From positions 682,001-746,000 of the forward strand of contig NZ_JAHCQH010000015.1 in the NCBI RefSeq assembly GCF_018449475.1: a stretch of 64,000 bases of DNA. The letters are read 5' to 3'. The translations under genes and the position numbers were made by a program. The notes beneath the pieces are model-generated. The model had not been told where the DNA came from, made no database searches, and saw only the letters and a program-made list of their open reading frames with translations. Of the stretch, positions 43,744 through 52,364 are shown piece by piece (the first letter of the stretch is position 1; every line of letters begins with the position of its first letter). The stretch comes from Ancylobacter radicis (GTDB lineage Bacteria > Pseudomonadota > Alphaproteobacteria > Rhizobiales > Xanthobacteraceae).

Positions 43744-45336
43744 ATGCTGATCTCAGAGGTTCTGCGGGCCGCGTCCGGACGCCGACGCGGGTTCGCGGCC
43801 CTTGTGGCAGGCGCCATGTCGGCACTCGCCATGCCCCCCTTCGGGTTGTGGCCGGTGCTGGCCCTGACGCTGCCGGTGCTGGTCTGGCTGATCGACCAGG
43901 CCGCGACCCATGCCAGCCCATGGCGCCGGTTCCGCGCGGCCTTCGGCATGGGTTGGCTGTTCGGGTTCGGCTATTTCATCGCCGGGCTCTGGTGGATCGG
44001 GATGGCGTTTCTGGTCCAGGCGGACATGTTCGTCTGGCTCATGCCTTTCGCCGTCATCGGCGTGCCGGCCTTTCTGGCTCTGTTTGTCGCGCTCGGTTGC
44101 GGCCTTGCCAGCTTCGCCTGGAGCCGCGGCGCCGGACGGGTGCTGGTGTTCGCGATCGCGCTGACCCTCACCGAATGGCTGCGCGGCCATGCACTGACCG
44201 GTTTCCCCTGGAACAATTTCGGCTATGCCTTGGCCGATGACCTGCGCTTTGCACAGGCCAGCGCGGTCATCGGACTGTCTGGCCTATGCCTTCTCACTCT
44301 GGCGACGCTCGCCACGCCCGCCCTGCTGTTCGACCGGGATCGGCCCCGTGCAGCGCGCCAGCGCCCGCTAGGGCTGGCGGTGCTGCTTCTGGCGCTGGTT
44401 TGGGGTGCCGGACAATGGCGCCTCGCCACCACCGAGATCGGCACCGTGCCGGGTGCGCGGCTACGGATCATGCAGCCTGACCTGCCGCAGGATCAGAAGT
44501 TCCGCTACGACGCCCGGCGCAGCGTCATGGACCTCTACATCGCCACCAGCGAGAGCCAAGGCGGGCTTGCTGAGGTTACCCATCTGTTCTGGCCGGAATC
44601 GGCCTTTCCCTTCTTCCTTGAACGCGAGCCCGAGGCGCTGGCGCGCATTGCCGCCATGCTCCCGGATGGCGCGGTGCTGGTGACGGGCGCGGTGCGGCTG
44701 GGAGCGAGTGGAAGCAATGGCCGCCCGCAAGCCTTCAACAGCCTGCGCATCATCGACAGCCAGGGAGGCTTTGCTGGCTCGGCCGACAAGGTGCATCTCG
44801 TTCCGTTCGGCGAATATCTGCCGTTTCAGGAAACGCTCGAGACTCTCGGCATCGAGCAACTCACCCGCCAGCGCGGTGGCTTCACCGCCGGTGAAACACG
44901 CCGCCTGATGCCGATCCCCGGCCTGCCGGATGCGGTGCCGCTGATCTGCTATGAAGCGATCTTTCCCGAAGACCTCGTCCCGCGCGGCGCACCCGGCGCG
45001 GGCCGTCCCGGCTTCCTCCTGAACATGTCCAACGATGCCTGGTTCGGTCTGACGCCGGGCCCTTACCAGCATTTCGAACAGGCGCGATTGCGTGCGGTCG
45101 AACAAGGTTTGCCGCTCATTCGCGCCACCAATAACGGCATTTCCGCCATTATCGATCCGCTCGGGCGAGCGGTCGGATTGCTACCCCTTGGTGTGCGCGG
45201 CGTGCTTGACGGGGAACTGCCGACGGCTCTCCCGATGACGATTTATGCCCGCTTCGGCAACGGGGTACCGATCGCGCTTCTGGTATGTGCTGCTGTGCTA
45301 GCACTTATGCTGCAACGCCGCGATATGCACGCCTAG
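43744..45336 (+). CDS. lnt: Apolipoprotein N-acyltransferase
   Basis: The 530-residue inner-membrane enzyme adds the third acyl chain to lipoproteins. About seven N-terminal transmembrane helices precede a nitrilase-like periplasmic domain with the Glu-Lys-Cys triad: Glu in FWPESAFPF, Lys in ADKVHLVPFGEYLPF and Cys in PLICYEAIFPE. One hydrophobic helix closes the protein. The Sinorhizobium homologue is ActA, needed for acid tolerance, and phrR lies downstream there as here. Confidence 0.95.
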   Translation: MLISEVLRAASGRRRGFAALVAGAMSALAMPPFGLWPVLALTLPVLVWLIDQAATHASPWRRFRAAFGMGWLFGFGYFIAGLWWIGMAFLVQADMFVWLMPFAVIGVPAFLALFVALGCGLASFAWSRGAGRVLVFAIALTLTEWLRGHALTGFPWNNFGYALADDLRFAQASAVIGLSGLCLLTLATLATPALLFDRDRPRAARQRPLGLAVLLLALVWGAGQWRLATTEIGTVPGARLRIMQPDLPQDQKFRYDARRSVMDLYIATSESQGGLAEVTHLFWPESAFPFFLEREPEALARIAAMLPDGAVLVTGAVRLGASGSNGRPQAFNSLRIIDSQGGFAGSADKVHLVPFGEYLPFQETLETLGIEQLTRQRGGFTAGETRRLMPIPGLPDAVPLICYEAIFPEDLVPRGAPGAGRPGFLLNMSNDAWFGLTPGPYQHFEQARLRAVEQGLPLIRATNNGISAIIDPLGRAVGLLPLGVRGVLDGELPTALPMTIYARFGNGVPIALLVCAAVLALMLQRRDMHA

Positions 45337-45390
45337 ATTGATCGACGCTGTGGCGAGCTTTGCCTAGACTGACGTTCTCTCGGGTTCGCT

Positions 45391-45425
45391 TCTCCCATTC
45401 CATCGGTTGGGAGAGGTATTTTTTT
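45391..45425 (+). terminator. Intrinsic terminator or attenuator before phrR-like gene
   Basis: A stem TCTCCCA (45391-45397) / TGGGAGA (45408-45414) is followed by GGTA and seven T. It ends only 20 bases before the ATG of the next gene. It can end the lnt transcript, or act as an attenuator in the leader of the phrR-like gene. Confidence 0.65.
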
Positions 45426-45445
45426 GCTTGCCGTTGAGGAAGCCT

Positions 45446-45856
45446 ATGACGAAGAAGTCTCCCAATCCGATCGATAAGCATGTGGGCAGCCGAGTGCGGA
45501 TGCGCCGCATGATGATCGCCATGAGTCAGGAAAAATTGGGGGAGAATCTCGGCATCACGTTTCAGCAGATTCAGAAATACGAGAAGGGCACGAACCGTAT
45601 CGGCGCCAGTCGTCTGCAGCATATTTCGTCGGTACTAGGGGTACCGATTTCGTTCTTTTTCGACGGCGCCCCGAACGTTCAGCCAATGGCCCAGGGTTTC
45701 GCGGACGATGCGTCCCCGGCCTATGTTTCGGACTTCCTCGCAACCTCTGAAGGCATTGCCCTGACGCGGGCCTTCCTTAAAATCACCGACAGCAAGGTGC
45801 GCCGCCGCATCGTCGACCTCGTGGAGGCCCTGGCTGGGAACGACGTTGCAACCTGA
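45446..45856 (+). CDS. XRE-family helix-turn-helix regulator, PhrR-like
   Basis: The 136-residue protein has a Cro/CI-type DNA-binding domain (RVRMRRMMIAMSQEKLGENLG, then ITFQQIQKYEKGTNRI) and a C-terminal helical tail with SKVRRRIVDLVEAL. It resembles the alphaproteobacterial regulators found between lnt and metK; PhrR of Sinorhizobium is induced by low pH and other stresses. A GAGGAAG ribosome site supports the ATG at 45446. An intrinsic terminator lies directly upstream, so expression may depend on read-through. Confidence 0.88.
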   Translation: MTKKSPNPIDKHVGSRVRMRRMMIAMSQEKLGENLGITFQQIQKYEKGTNRIGASRLQHISSVLGVPISFFFDGAPNVQPMAQGFADDASPAYVSDFLATSEGIALTRAFLKITDSKVRRRIVDLVEALAGNDVAT

Positions 45857-45872
45857 GGTGCGGGTTGCCGCA

Positions 45873-45892
45873 GCGTTCTTTTTTCCGAACGC
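45873..45892. other. Hairpin downstream of phrR-like gene
   Basis: A perfect inverted repeat GCGTTC-TTTTTTCC-GAACGC starts 17 bases after the stop of the phrR-like gene. The T-run is in the loop rather than after the stem, so it is a poor intrinsic terminator on either strand and may instead be a regulator site before metK. Confidence 0.4.
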
Positions 45893-45987
45893 GTCCGCCA
45901 TAAAGGCTTGACCCGCTGGCGACCACTTGTCAAACAAGTAGGCGCCGGACGCTATGGAACGCGCCGGTCTGACGTGAGGAGCGACAC

Positions 45988-47181
45988 GTGTCCCGGCAAT
46001 CCTATGTTTTTACTAGTGAATCGGTTTCGGAAGGGCATCCTGACAAGGTTTGCGACCGCATCTCCGATGAGGTGGTCGATGCCTTTTTCAAGTACGGCCC
46101 CGAATATGGCTGGGATCCGAGCCATCTGCGTGTCGCCAGCGAGACCCTCGCCACCACCAATCGGGTGGTGATCGCGGGCGAGACCCGCGGCCCCTCGCAG
46201 ATCACCCATGACTTCCTGTCCCACATCGCCCGGCTGGCGATCAAGGACATCGGCTATGAGCAGGACGGCTTCCATTGGGAAGACTGCGACATCGAGGTGC
46301 TGCTGCACGCGCAGTCGGCCGACATCGCCCAGGGCGTCGATTCCGCCAGCAACAAGGATGAAGGCGCCGGCGACCAGGGCATCATGTTCGGTTACGCCTG
46401 TCGCGAGACCCCGGAGCTGATGCCGGCCCCGATCTTTTACGCCCACAAGATCCTGAAGCTGCTCGCGGATGCGCGCCACTCCGGCGAGAGCTCGGTGCTC
46501 GGCCCGGATGCTAAGAGCCAGGTCACGGTCCGCTATGAGGGCGGCAAGCCGGTCGAAGTCACGCAGATCGTGCTCTCCACCCAGCACCTCGACGCCGATC
46601 TGTCGTCGCATGACGTTCAGTCGATCGTCGAGCCCTATATTCGCCAGGCGCTGCCGGACGGCTGGGTGACGCCCTCGACCATCTGGCACGTCAACCCGAC
46701 CGGCAAGTTCGTGATCGGCGGCCCGGATGGCGATTGCGGCCTCACCGGCCGCAAGATCATTGTCGACACCTATGGTGGGGCGGCCCCGCATGGCGGCGGC
46801 GCCTTCTCGGGCAAGGACCCGACCAAGGTGGACCGCTCGGCCGCCTATGCCGCGCGCTATCTCGCCAAGAATGTCGTGGCCGCCGAACTGGCCGACCGCT
46901 GCACCATCCAGCTCGCCTATGCCATCGGCGTGTCGGACCCGCTGGCGGTCTATGTCGACCTTCACGGCACCGGCCAGGTCGAGGAAGCCAAGCTCGAGAA
47001 GGTGCTGCGCGAGGTCATGAACCTGCGCCCGCGCGGCATTCGCGAGCATCTCGGCCTCAACAAGCCGATCTATGCCCGGACCGCCGCCTATGGCCATTTC
47101 GGCCGCGCCCCCGAAGCCGATGGCGGCTTCTCCTGGGAGCGCACCGACCTCGCCGGTGCGATCAAGGCTGCGGTGTCCTGA
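45988..47181 (+). CDS. metK: S-adenosylmethionine synthase
   Basis: The 397-residue enzyme makes S-adenosylmethionine from methionine and ATP. Signature motifs are [32 protein letters not shown] (ATP-binding hexapeptide region) and [20 protein letters not shown]. The GTG start at 45988 has GAGGAG upstream and matches the family N terminus. The 131-base leader was examined for SAM riboswitch features, and none could be assigned. A strong terminator follows the gene. Confidence 0.97.
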   Translation: MSRQSYVFTSESVSEGHPDKVCDRISDEVVDAFFKYGPEYGWDPSHLRVASETLATTNRVVIAGETRGPSQITHDFLSHIARLAIKDIGYEQDGFHWEDCDIEVLLHAQSADIAQGVDSASNKDEGAGDQGIMFGYACRETPELMPAPIFYAHKILKLLADARHSGESSVLGPDAKSQVTVRYEGGKPVEVTQIVLSTQHLDADLSSHDVQSIVEPYIRQALPDGWVTPSTIWHVNPTGKFVIGGPDGDCGLTGRKIIVDTYGGAAPHGGGAFSGKDPTKVDRSAAYAARYLAKNVVAAELADRCTIQLAYAIGVSDPLAVYVDLHGTGQVEEAKLEKVLREVMNLRPRGIREHLGLNKPIYARTAAYGHFGRAPEADGGFSWERTDLAGAIKAAVS

Positions 47182-47214
47182 ACCTCACGCGTCCCCTAGG
47201 GCGCGACGCTCAAA

Positions 47215-47247
47215 GGGGCGGACGGCAACGTCCGCCCTTCTCTTTTT
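47215..47247 (+). terminator. Rho-independent terminator of metK
   Basis: A GGGCGGAC stem with loop GGCAAC and its complement GTCCGCCC is followed by TTCTCTTTTT. This is a textbook intrinsic terminator 34 bases after the metK stop. Confidence 0.9.
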
Positions 47248-47274
47248 GGTGAGGCTTCTATATTCCGCCTGCCG

Positions 47275-48045
47275 ATGACCAACACTGACAAGCCTGTGCT
47301 CCCCAACCGCGCCGCCGTTGACCCTGCGGTGGACCACGCTTCCGCTTCGGCCTCCCTGCGCCCCTCCCCGCGCGAGGCCGCGTTCTACGGCCGGCGCAAA
47401 GGCAAACCGCTGCGAGCCCAGCAGGCGGCGCATCTGGCGCAGGAACTGCCCTCGCTCGCCATCGACGTCGCGGAACTGGACGGGCGCGCCCTGACCCAGC
47501 TTTTCCGCGTGCCGGTCACCGCTGTACGGCTCGAAATCGGCTTCGGCGGCGGCGAGCATCTGCTGGCTGCAGCGCAGCGAAATCCCGATATCGGCTATAT
47601 CGGCGCCGAAGCCTTCCTGAACGGCATCGCCAAGGTGACAGCCTCCGTTGCCGAGAGTGGGCTCGCCAATCTGCGCCTGCACGGCGACGACGTCGTGCCG
47701 CTGCTCGACCGGCTGCCGCCCGCCAGCCTCGACCGCATCGACCTGCTCTATCCCGACCCCTGGCCCAAGCGGCGCCACTGGAAGCGGCGCTTCGTGCAGG
47801 CGGACAATATTGATCGCATCGCCCGCCTGCTCCCCATCGGCGGGCGCTTCCGCTTCGCGACCGACATCGAACACTATGCCGCCTGGACGCTGGCGCGCCT
47901 GCTGGCAGACCCGCGCTTCGCCTGGACAGCGCAACGGGCGGATGACTGGCGTCTGCCTTGGGAGGGCTGGCCTGGCACACGCTACGAAGCCAAGGCCAAG
48001 CGCGAAGGCCGCACACCGGGCTATTACGAGTTCCTGCGCATCTGA
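47275..48045 (+). CDS. trmB: tRNA (guanine-N7-)-methyltransferase
   Basis: The 256-residue SAM enzyme methylates G46 of tRNAs. The SAM-binding motif is LEIGFGGGEHLL and the family-specific LLYPDPWPKRRHWKRRF carries catalytic residues. A 45-residue basic N-terminal extension is usual in Hyphomicrobiales. It follows metK, separated by a terminator, so it needs its own promoter in the short gap before 47275. Confidence 0.94.
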   Translation: MTNTDKPVLPNRAAVDPAVDHASASASLRPSPREAAFYGRRKGKPLRAQQAAHLAQELPSLAIDVAELDGRALTQLFRVPVTAVRLEIGFGGGEHLLAAAQRNPDIGYIGAEAFLNGIAKVTASVAESGLANLRLHGDDVVPLLDRLPPASLDRIDLLYPDPWPKRRHWKRRFVQADNIDRIARLLPIGGRFRFATDIEHYAAWTLARLLADPRFAWTAQRADDWRLPWEGWPGTRYEAKAKREGRTPGYYEFLRI

Positions 48046-48124
48046 TTACCTCGTAAGCTGGAACCTCACGGGCGTGCCCGCGTTGTCAGGCGCATTCCCC
48101 GGGGACTTGGCGAAGGAGACGATC

Positions 48125-48472
48125 ATGGCCGATACCAACGCGCAGGAAGATTTCTCGAAGCTCACCGCCGACCTTGCGGTACTGCGCGCCGATGTCGCGA
48201 AACTTGCCGACACGCTGACGACGCTCGCCCGCAGCCAGGGCGAAGCGGCGGCCGATGCCGTGAGCAGCCGCGTCCGGCAGGGCAAGGCCAAGGCCGAGGC
48301 AACCGCCTCCGAGCTGATGGATGAAGGCCGCGCCGCTTATGACGAGGCCCGCGAGCGCGCCGGCAAGATCGGTGGCGATGTGACCGCCGTGATCGAGCGC
48401 AACCCGCTCGGCGCCGTCGCGGCCGCTCTCGGCGTCGGCTTCCTGATTGGCCTGCTGTCGCGGGGCCGCTGA
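48125..48472 (+). CDS. DUF883-like (ElaB/YqjD type) membrane-anchored protein
   Basis: The 115-residue protein has an amphipathic, Ala- and charge-rich helical region and a single C-terminal transmembrane helix (NPLGAVAAALGVGFLIGLLSRGR). This is the layout of DUF883/ElaB/YqjD proteins, of which some tether ribosomes to the inner membrane in stationary phase. AAGGAG precedes the ATG. The stop overlaps the start of the next membrane protein. Confidence 0.85.
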   Translation: MADTNAQEDFSKLTADLAVLRADVAKLADTLTTLARSQGEAAADAVSSRVRQGKAKAEATASELMDEGRAAYDEARERAGKIGGDVTAVIERNPLGAVAAALGVGFLIGLLSRGR

Positions 48473-48894
48473 TGTTCCGCTTTCTGCTGGGCATGGTTGG
48501 CGTCGAGCTGCGCTACACCGCACGCCGCGCCGCCGTAACGGGTCTGCTGGTCGCGCTCGGCGCGTTGATGCTGAGCGGGGCCGCCATCGCCTTCCTCACC
48601 GCCTGCTACATCCTGCTGGCGGTCCGATACGACCCGATCGTTGCCGGCTTCATCATTTCCGGCATCTGCCTGATCCTGGCGCTGGTGTTCTTCATCATCG
48701 CCTATGTACGTCTGCGGTCACCGCGTCGCGCCGCCGGCCTCGGAAATGTCGCGGCCTATGCCGCCCGCCCGGCGACTCCCCCGCCCGGCACTAGCGCCGA
48801 TCCGGCGGCCCGCCCCCCGGCCAGTACGTCAACTGTGATCGCTGTTGCCGCGGGAGCAGCACTCCTCGGCCTTATTCTTGGCCGACGCATCTGA
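48472..48894 (+). CDS. Small membrane protein, DUF1469/phage-holin-like family
   Basis: The 140-residue protein has two adjacent transmembrane helices (about residues 20-48 and 55-80), a proline-rich linker and a third hydrophobic helix at the C terminus. It resembles DUF1469 (YqjE-like) proteins, sometimes labelled holin superfamily III. The pairing with a DUF883 protein parallels the yqjD-yqjE order in E. coli, which argues against a phage origin. It is coupled to the upstream gene by an ATG/TGA overlap. Confidence 0.82.
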   Translation: MFRFLLGMVGVELRYTARRAAVTGLLVALGALMLSGAAIAFLTACYILLAVRYDPIVAGFIISGICLILALVFFIIAYVRLRSPRRAAGLGNVAAYAARPATPPPGTSADPAARPPASTSTVIAVAAGAALLGLILGRRI

Positions 48895-48898
48895 AACG

Positions 48899-48930
48899 GT
48901 CTCGGCGGTCGGCAAGTGAACCGCTGAGAC
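48899..48930. terminator. Hairpin after the DUF883/DUF1469 pair
   Basis: An 11-base inverted repeat GTCTCGGCGGT / ACCGCTGAGAC, with one mismatch and a ten-base loop, starts five bases after the stop. No T-run follows, so termination strength is unclear. Confidence 0.5.
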
Positions 48931-49040
48931 GCGCCTCGATTGTTGCAGGGGACGTCAAAAAGGACCAATCTGCCGGCAATTCGTGAGCCGCGAGTCACTT
49001 TTCGCCGGCTTCTTTTTGCGCGCCGCAGGAGGCTTCCAAT

Positions 49041-50876
49041 TTGACGTTCCGCCGTTTGTCGCTGCGGCCCGGTGCGGCCCTTCTCGCGACCCTCGCCGCG
49101 CTCGGCGCGACGCCGGTTCTGGCGGAGGCGCCCCCGGACGCCTTCATCGCCCACTCCGCGCCCGCCGGCAATTATCTCGCCGCACGCCTTGCCACAGCCG
49201 AGCGGGATACGCCGGCTGCCGCATCTTATTACCGTGCGCTGGCTCGCACCTTCCCGCGCAGCGGTGAAATTCTCGAGCGCGCCTTCCTCGCTGTTCTGTC
49301 GGAAGGCAACATCGACGAAGCGGTCGATTACGCCCAACGCATCGTGCGCATCGACCCCGACCATTCGCTGGCGCGGCTTGTGCTGGGCGTCCGCGCCATC
49401 AAGGCCAAACAGTTCGTCACGGCCCGCAGCAATCTGCGCCGGGCCGGCGGGCAGGGGGCGATCGCCGAATTGAACGCCACGCTGCTCGGCGCCTGGACCC
49501 AATACGGGTCCGGCAATCCGCGCGCTGGCGTCACCGCCATTGACGAGCTGAAAGGCCCGGAATGGTATGCGGGCTTCAAGGACTTCCACGCCGGCCTGTT
49601 GCTTGATGCCTCCGGCGCCAAGCGCGACGCCGGCCCGCGGCTGGAAGCGGCACTCAAGCTCGATCCGCGGACGTTGCGTGTGGTCGACGCGTATGGCCGA
49701 TGGGCCTCACGCTCGGGGAACAAGAAGCTCGCCATCGAGACCTATGAGGCGTTCGACAAGCTGGTGCCGAACGATCCGATGGTCGCGCAGGAACTGGCCC
49801 AGCTGAACGCCGGCAAGACCCTCACGCCGCTTGTGACGACGCCGGCGGCGGGCGCGGCCGAGGTGCTTTATGGGCTTGGCGCGGCACTCGGGCGCCAGGG
49901 GGGCGAAGATCTTGCCCTGATCTATCTCCAACTCGGTCGCTGGCTCGACCCGTCGCATCCGCTGATCCAGATCACGCTCGCCGATCTGTTCGAGGGGCTG
50001 AAGCGGCATGACGAGGCCATCGCGCTCTATCGCGGGGTGCCGAAGGACTCGCCGTTCAAGGTCAATGCCGACGTGCAACTTGGCTTAAACCTTGAACAGA
50101 TTGGGGAATTCGACGAGGCCCGGAAGACGCTCACGAGCGTCGTCGAGGCCAATCCGAAGGATCTGCGCGCCATGATGGCGCTCGGCGACATTCTGCGGTC
50201 AAACGAGAAATATGCCGAGGCGGCCGCCGTCTATACGCAGGCGATTGATGAACTTCAGGCGCCGACCGCCAATAACTGGATGCTCTATTACTTCCGGGGC
50301 ACCTGTTACGAGCGCACCAAGCAGTGGGAAAAGTCCGAGGCCGACCTGAAGAAGGCGCTCGAACTCAAGCCCGATCAGCCGCATGTGCTGAATTACCTTG
50401 GTTATAGCTGGGTTGATCAGGGCATCAACCTGGAACCGGGCCTCGACATGATCCGCAAGGCGGTCGAACTGCGCCCCGATGACGGCTTCTTCATCGACAG
50501 CCTCGGCTGGGCCTATTACCGGCTCGGGCGTTACGATGATGCGGTTCGCGAACTTGAGCGCGCCGTCGAGTTGAAGCCCAATGAAACCGTGATCAACGAC
50601 CATCTCGGCGACGCTTATTGGAAGGTCGGCCGTAAGCTTGAAGCGCGCTTCAAGTGGAATCACGCGCGAGACCTGAAGCCGGACGCGGATGAGCTTGCCC
50701 AGATCCAGCGCAAGATCGCGGTAGGGCTGGATGAAGCCGATAAAATCAAGGACCAGAAACCCGACATCCAGAAGACCGAAACGGATGGCGCCGCTGAGCC
50801 GACCCAGAAAGCCGAGGCCGTGACCCCGGCCACGCCGCCCGCGCCCACCCCGGCGAAGCCGGATGGCGGCGGCTAA
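49041..50876 (+). CDS. Exported tetratricopeptide repeat protein
   Basis: The 611-residue protein has a signal peptide (cleavage near PVLA-EAPPD) and TPR helices through most of its length, for example AAAVYTQAIDEL, YFRGTCYERTKQWEKSEADL and YDDAVRELERAVELKPNE. It ends in a Lys/Pro/Thr-rich tail. TPR proteins of this size in alphaproteobacteria are periplasmic or outer-membrane scaffolds. A TTG start at 49041 is chosen because AGGAGG stands at the right distance. A strong terminator follows the gene. Confidence 0.88.
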   Translation: MTFRRLSLRPGAALLATLAALGATPVLAEAPPDAFIAHSAPAGNYLAARLATAERDTPAAASYYRALARTFPRSGEILERAFLAVLSEGNIDEAVDYAQRIVRIDPDHSLARLVLGVRAIKAKQFVTARSNLRRAGGQGAIAELNATLLGAWTQYGSGNPRAGVTAIDELKGPEWYAGFKDFHAGLLLDASGAKRDAGPRLEAALKLDPRTLRVVDAYGRWASRSGNKKLAIETYEAFDKLVPNDPMVAQELAQLNAGKTLTPLVTTPAAGAAEVLYGLGAALGRQGGEDLALIYLQLGRWLDPSHPLIQITLADLFEGLKRHDEAIALYRGVPKDSPFKVNADVQLGLNLEQIGEFDEARKTLTSVVEANPKDLRAMMALGDILRSNEKYAEAAAVYTQAIDELQAPTANNWMLYYFRGTCYERTKQWEKSEADLKKALELKPDQPHVLNYLGYSWVDQGINLEPGLDMIRKAVELRPDDGFFIDSLGWAYYRLGRYDDAVRELERAVELKPNETVINDHLGDAYWKVGRKLEARFKWNHARDLKPDADELAQIQRKIAVGLDEADKIKDQKPDIQKTETDGAAEPTQKAEAVTPATPPAPTPAKPDGGG

Positions 50877-50896
50877 GTTTTTGTTTTCTAAATGAT

Positions 50897-50932
50897 AAAG
50901 GGCGGGCGCCGGAAGGCGGCCCGCCCTTTTTC
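50897..50932 (+). terminator. Rho-independent terminator after TPR gene
   Basis: A GGGCGGGC stem, loop GCCGGAAGGCG and complement GCCCGCCC is followed by TTTTT, with AAA before the stem. It may serve in both directions, since the doxX gene converges on it. Confidence 0.9.
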
Positions 50933-50951
50933 GTGAGGGATCGCGGCGATG

Positions 50952-51377
50952 TCAGGCGCGCGCCGGGCGGCCCGCGAAGAACAGCGGACGCGAGCGCAGG
51001 GCGAACGCGCCATCGCCAATAAGCCAGAGCGCAAAAGAGGTTACGATCAGGAAGGCGGGATATTCCCAGCCGCCGCCGGTGGTGGAGAACAGCCAGCCAT
51101 TGGGGATGTGGGCGCTCATCGCGCCGGCCATCACCGGGATCAGCAGCAGGGCCACGTGGCGGGCGTAAACCCCTGAAATGATGAGGATTCCGCCGATCAG
51201 TTCGGCGAGGAAGACCGGCCAGGCGAGCGCGGTCGGCAGGCCGAGGCTACCGAGATAGCCCGCAAAGCCGGGAATGGTGAAAACCACATATTTCAGAAGG
51301 GCATGGGAGATCCACATGGCGCCGAGCGCGACGCGGAGCAGAAACACGCCATAGGGGGCGGAACGGGTGTCGATCAT
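50952..51377 (-). CDS. DoxX family membrane protein
   Basis: The 141-residue protein has four predicted transmembrane helices and the DoxX pattern: an RVALGAMWISHALLKY helix, LAELIGGILIISGVYARHVAL, and a periplasmic loop with HIPNGWLF. Members are linked to thiosulfate:quinone reduction or sulfur and oxidative-stress responses, but the physiological role is mostly unknown. The start at 51377 is the first Met of the family core; its ribosome site is weak. It stands alone. Confidence 0.87.
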   Translation of the reverse strand: MIDTRSAPYGVFLLRVALGAMWISHALLKYVVFTIPGFAGYLGSLGLPTALAWPVFLAELIGGILIISGVYARHVALLLIPVMAGAMSAHIPNGWLFSTTGGGWEYPAFLIVTSFALWLIGDGAFALRSRPLFFAGRPARA

Positions 51378-51492
51378 GGCTGGAATCCGTGGCTGATGAG
51401 TGCAGTGAGGTGGACGATCAGGCCGATCCGTCCGGTGTGGCTCATTGCTAGCCGGTGGAAACAAGCAAGGCGATAGCCGCAATTACCGTTCC

Positions 51493-51514
51493 GACATTGC
51501 ATTTCCGCAATGTC
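51493..51514. promoter_or_regulatory. Perfect dyad upstream of doxX
   Basis: GACATTGC-ATTTCC-GCAATGTC has eight-base arms and a six-base centre and lies 116 bases upstream of the doxX start. No T-run follows on either strand, so an operator is more likely than a terminator. The cognate regulator is unknown. Confidence 0.5.
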
Positions 51515-51613
51515 TCGCGACTCCGATCAGGCCGCCATTGCAAAGCGCCGCGCGGCGGCGACAGGCCGGGCGGGGAACGCGGAAGCGGGCGAGCAGTGGA
51601 CGGGTAAGAACGC

Positions 51614-52165
51614 TCAGTTGCCGCCGGTCGGGGCGGGGATCGGCTCGGCGGCCACGGTGACTTCTACCGTCGGGGCGCGGCCGGTCACCGGCGCGGCCAT
51701 CTCCGGCGTCTCGCGCGGCACGCTGCGCGAGGCGAGGCGGGTGCGCCCGCTGCCGCCGCGCTTGAACTCGCACCACAGCTTCTCGGCGCCGGCGAGATTG
51801 CCGCGGAAGCTCTGCTCGCTGGTCTTCTCCAGCTCGAAGCAGGGCTGGAAGGCGAGGCCCTTCATCTTGGCGCAGACCTTCTCGCCCTTCACCATGATGG
51901 TGCCGGCCGGCAGCGTCACATAGCGGACATTGCCCTTGCCGCGCATCTGCACGGTGCCGGCCACCGAGCCGTCCGGCATGATGCGCCCGGCGCCGGCGGT
52001 GCCCTCATAGCAGCTATAGGAAAAGGTGCGGCCCATCACGAAACGCTGCGCCGCCACGGCTGTCAGCGTCTCCCCGGCCACCGCCGGCGCCAGCGGCGCG
52101 AGGGCGGGAGCGGCGAGCGACACGGCAGCCAGAAGGACGGAAGAGGCGCGCATGAGGACGTCCAT
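51614..52165 (-). CDS. Exported protein of unknown function
   Basis: The 183-residue protein has an N-terminal signal peptide (SSVLLAAVSLAAPALAPLA, cleavage near AVAGE). The mature part has four Cys (YSCYE, EKVCAK, FQPCFE, KLWCEF), suggesting disulfides, and a Pro/Thr-rich C terminus. Similar proteins are widespread hypotheticals in Hyphomicrobiales. The start is taken at 52165; ATG at 52153 is almost as good and neither has a strong ribosome site. Confidence 0.75.
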   Translation of the reverse strand: MDVLMRASSVLLAAVSLAAPALAPLAPAVAGETLTAVAAQRFVMGRTFSYSCYEGTAGAGRIMPDGSVAGTVQMRGKGNVRYVTLPAGTIMVKGEKVCAKMKGLAFQPCFELEKTSEQSFRGNLAGAEKLWCEFKRGGSGRTRLASRSVPRETPEMAAPVTGRAPTVEVTVAAEPIPAPTGGN

Positions 52166-52364
52166 GGATGGTTGATCGGCTACGATGCGCTGCGAAAGCC
52201 CCGTCTTGTCAAGGCGCGCACGCCCCGCCGGCGCCTGTGGCAGGCAAGGCGGGACGCGCCTGTGGCCGCCGCGCAACGTCTTCGGCACCACTGCACCGCA
52301 AGATGCGCGAAGAGGGTTAATGTCCGGCAAACACCGCGCCGGTAAAGGAGACGAAAGCCTGTCG

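Noticed and set aside
45857-45987. SAM riboswitch upstream of metK
   Set aside because: The leader is short and I could not assign the conserved elements of any SAM riboswitch class; only a hairpin with T in the loop is seen.
48472-48894. Holin-like gene as a prophage remnant
   Set aside because: It pairs with a DUF883 protein as in the chromosomal yqjD-yqjE order, and no other phage gene is nearby.
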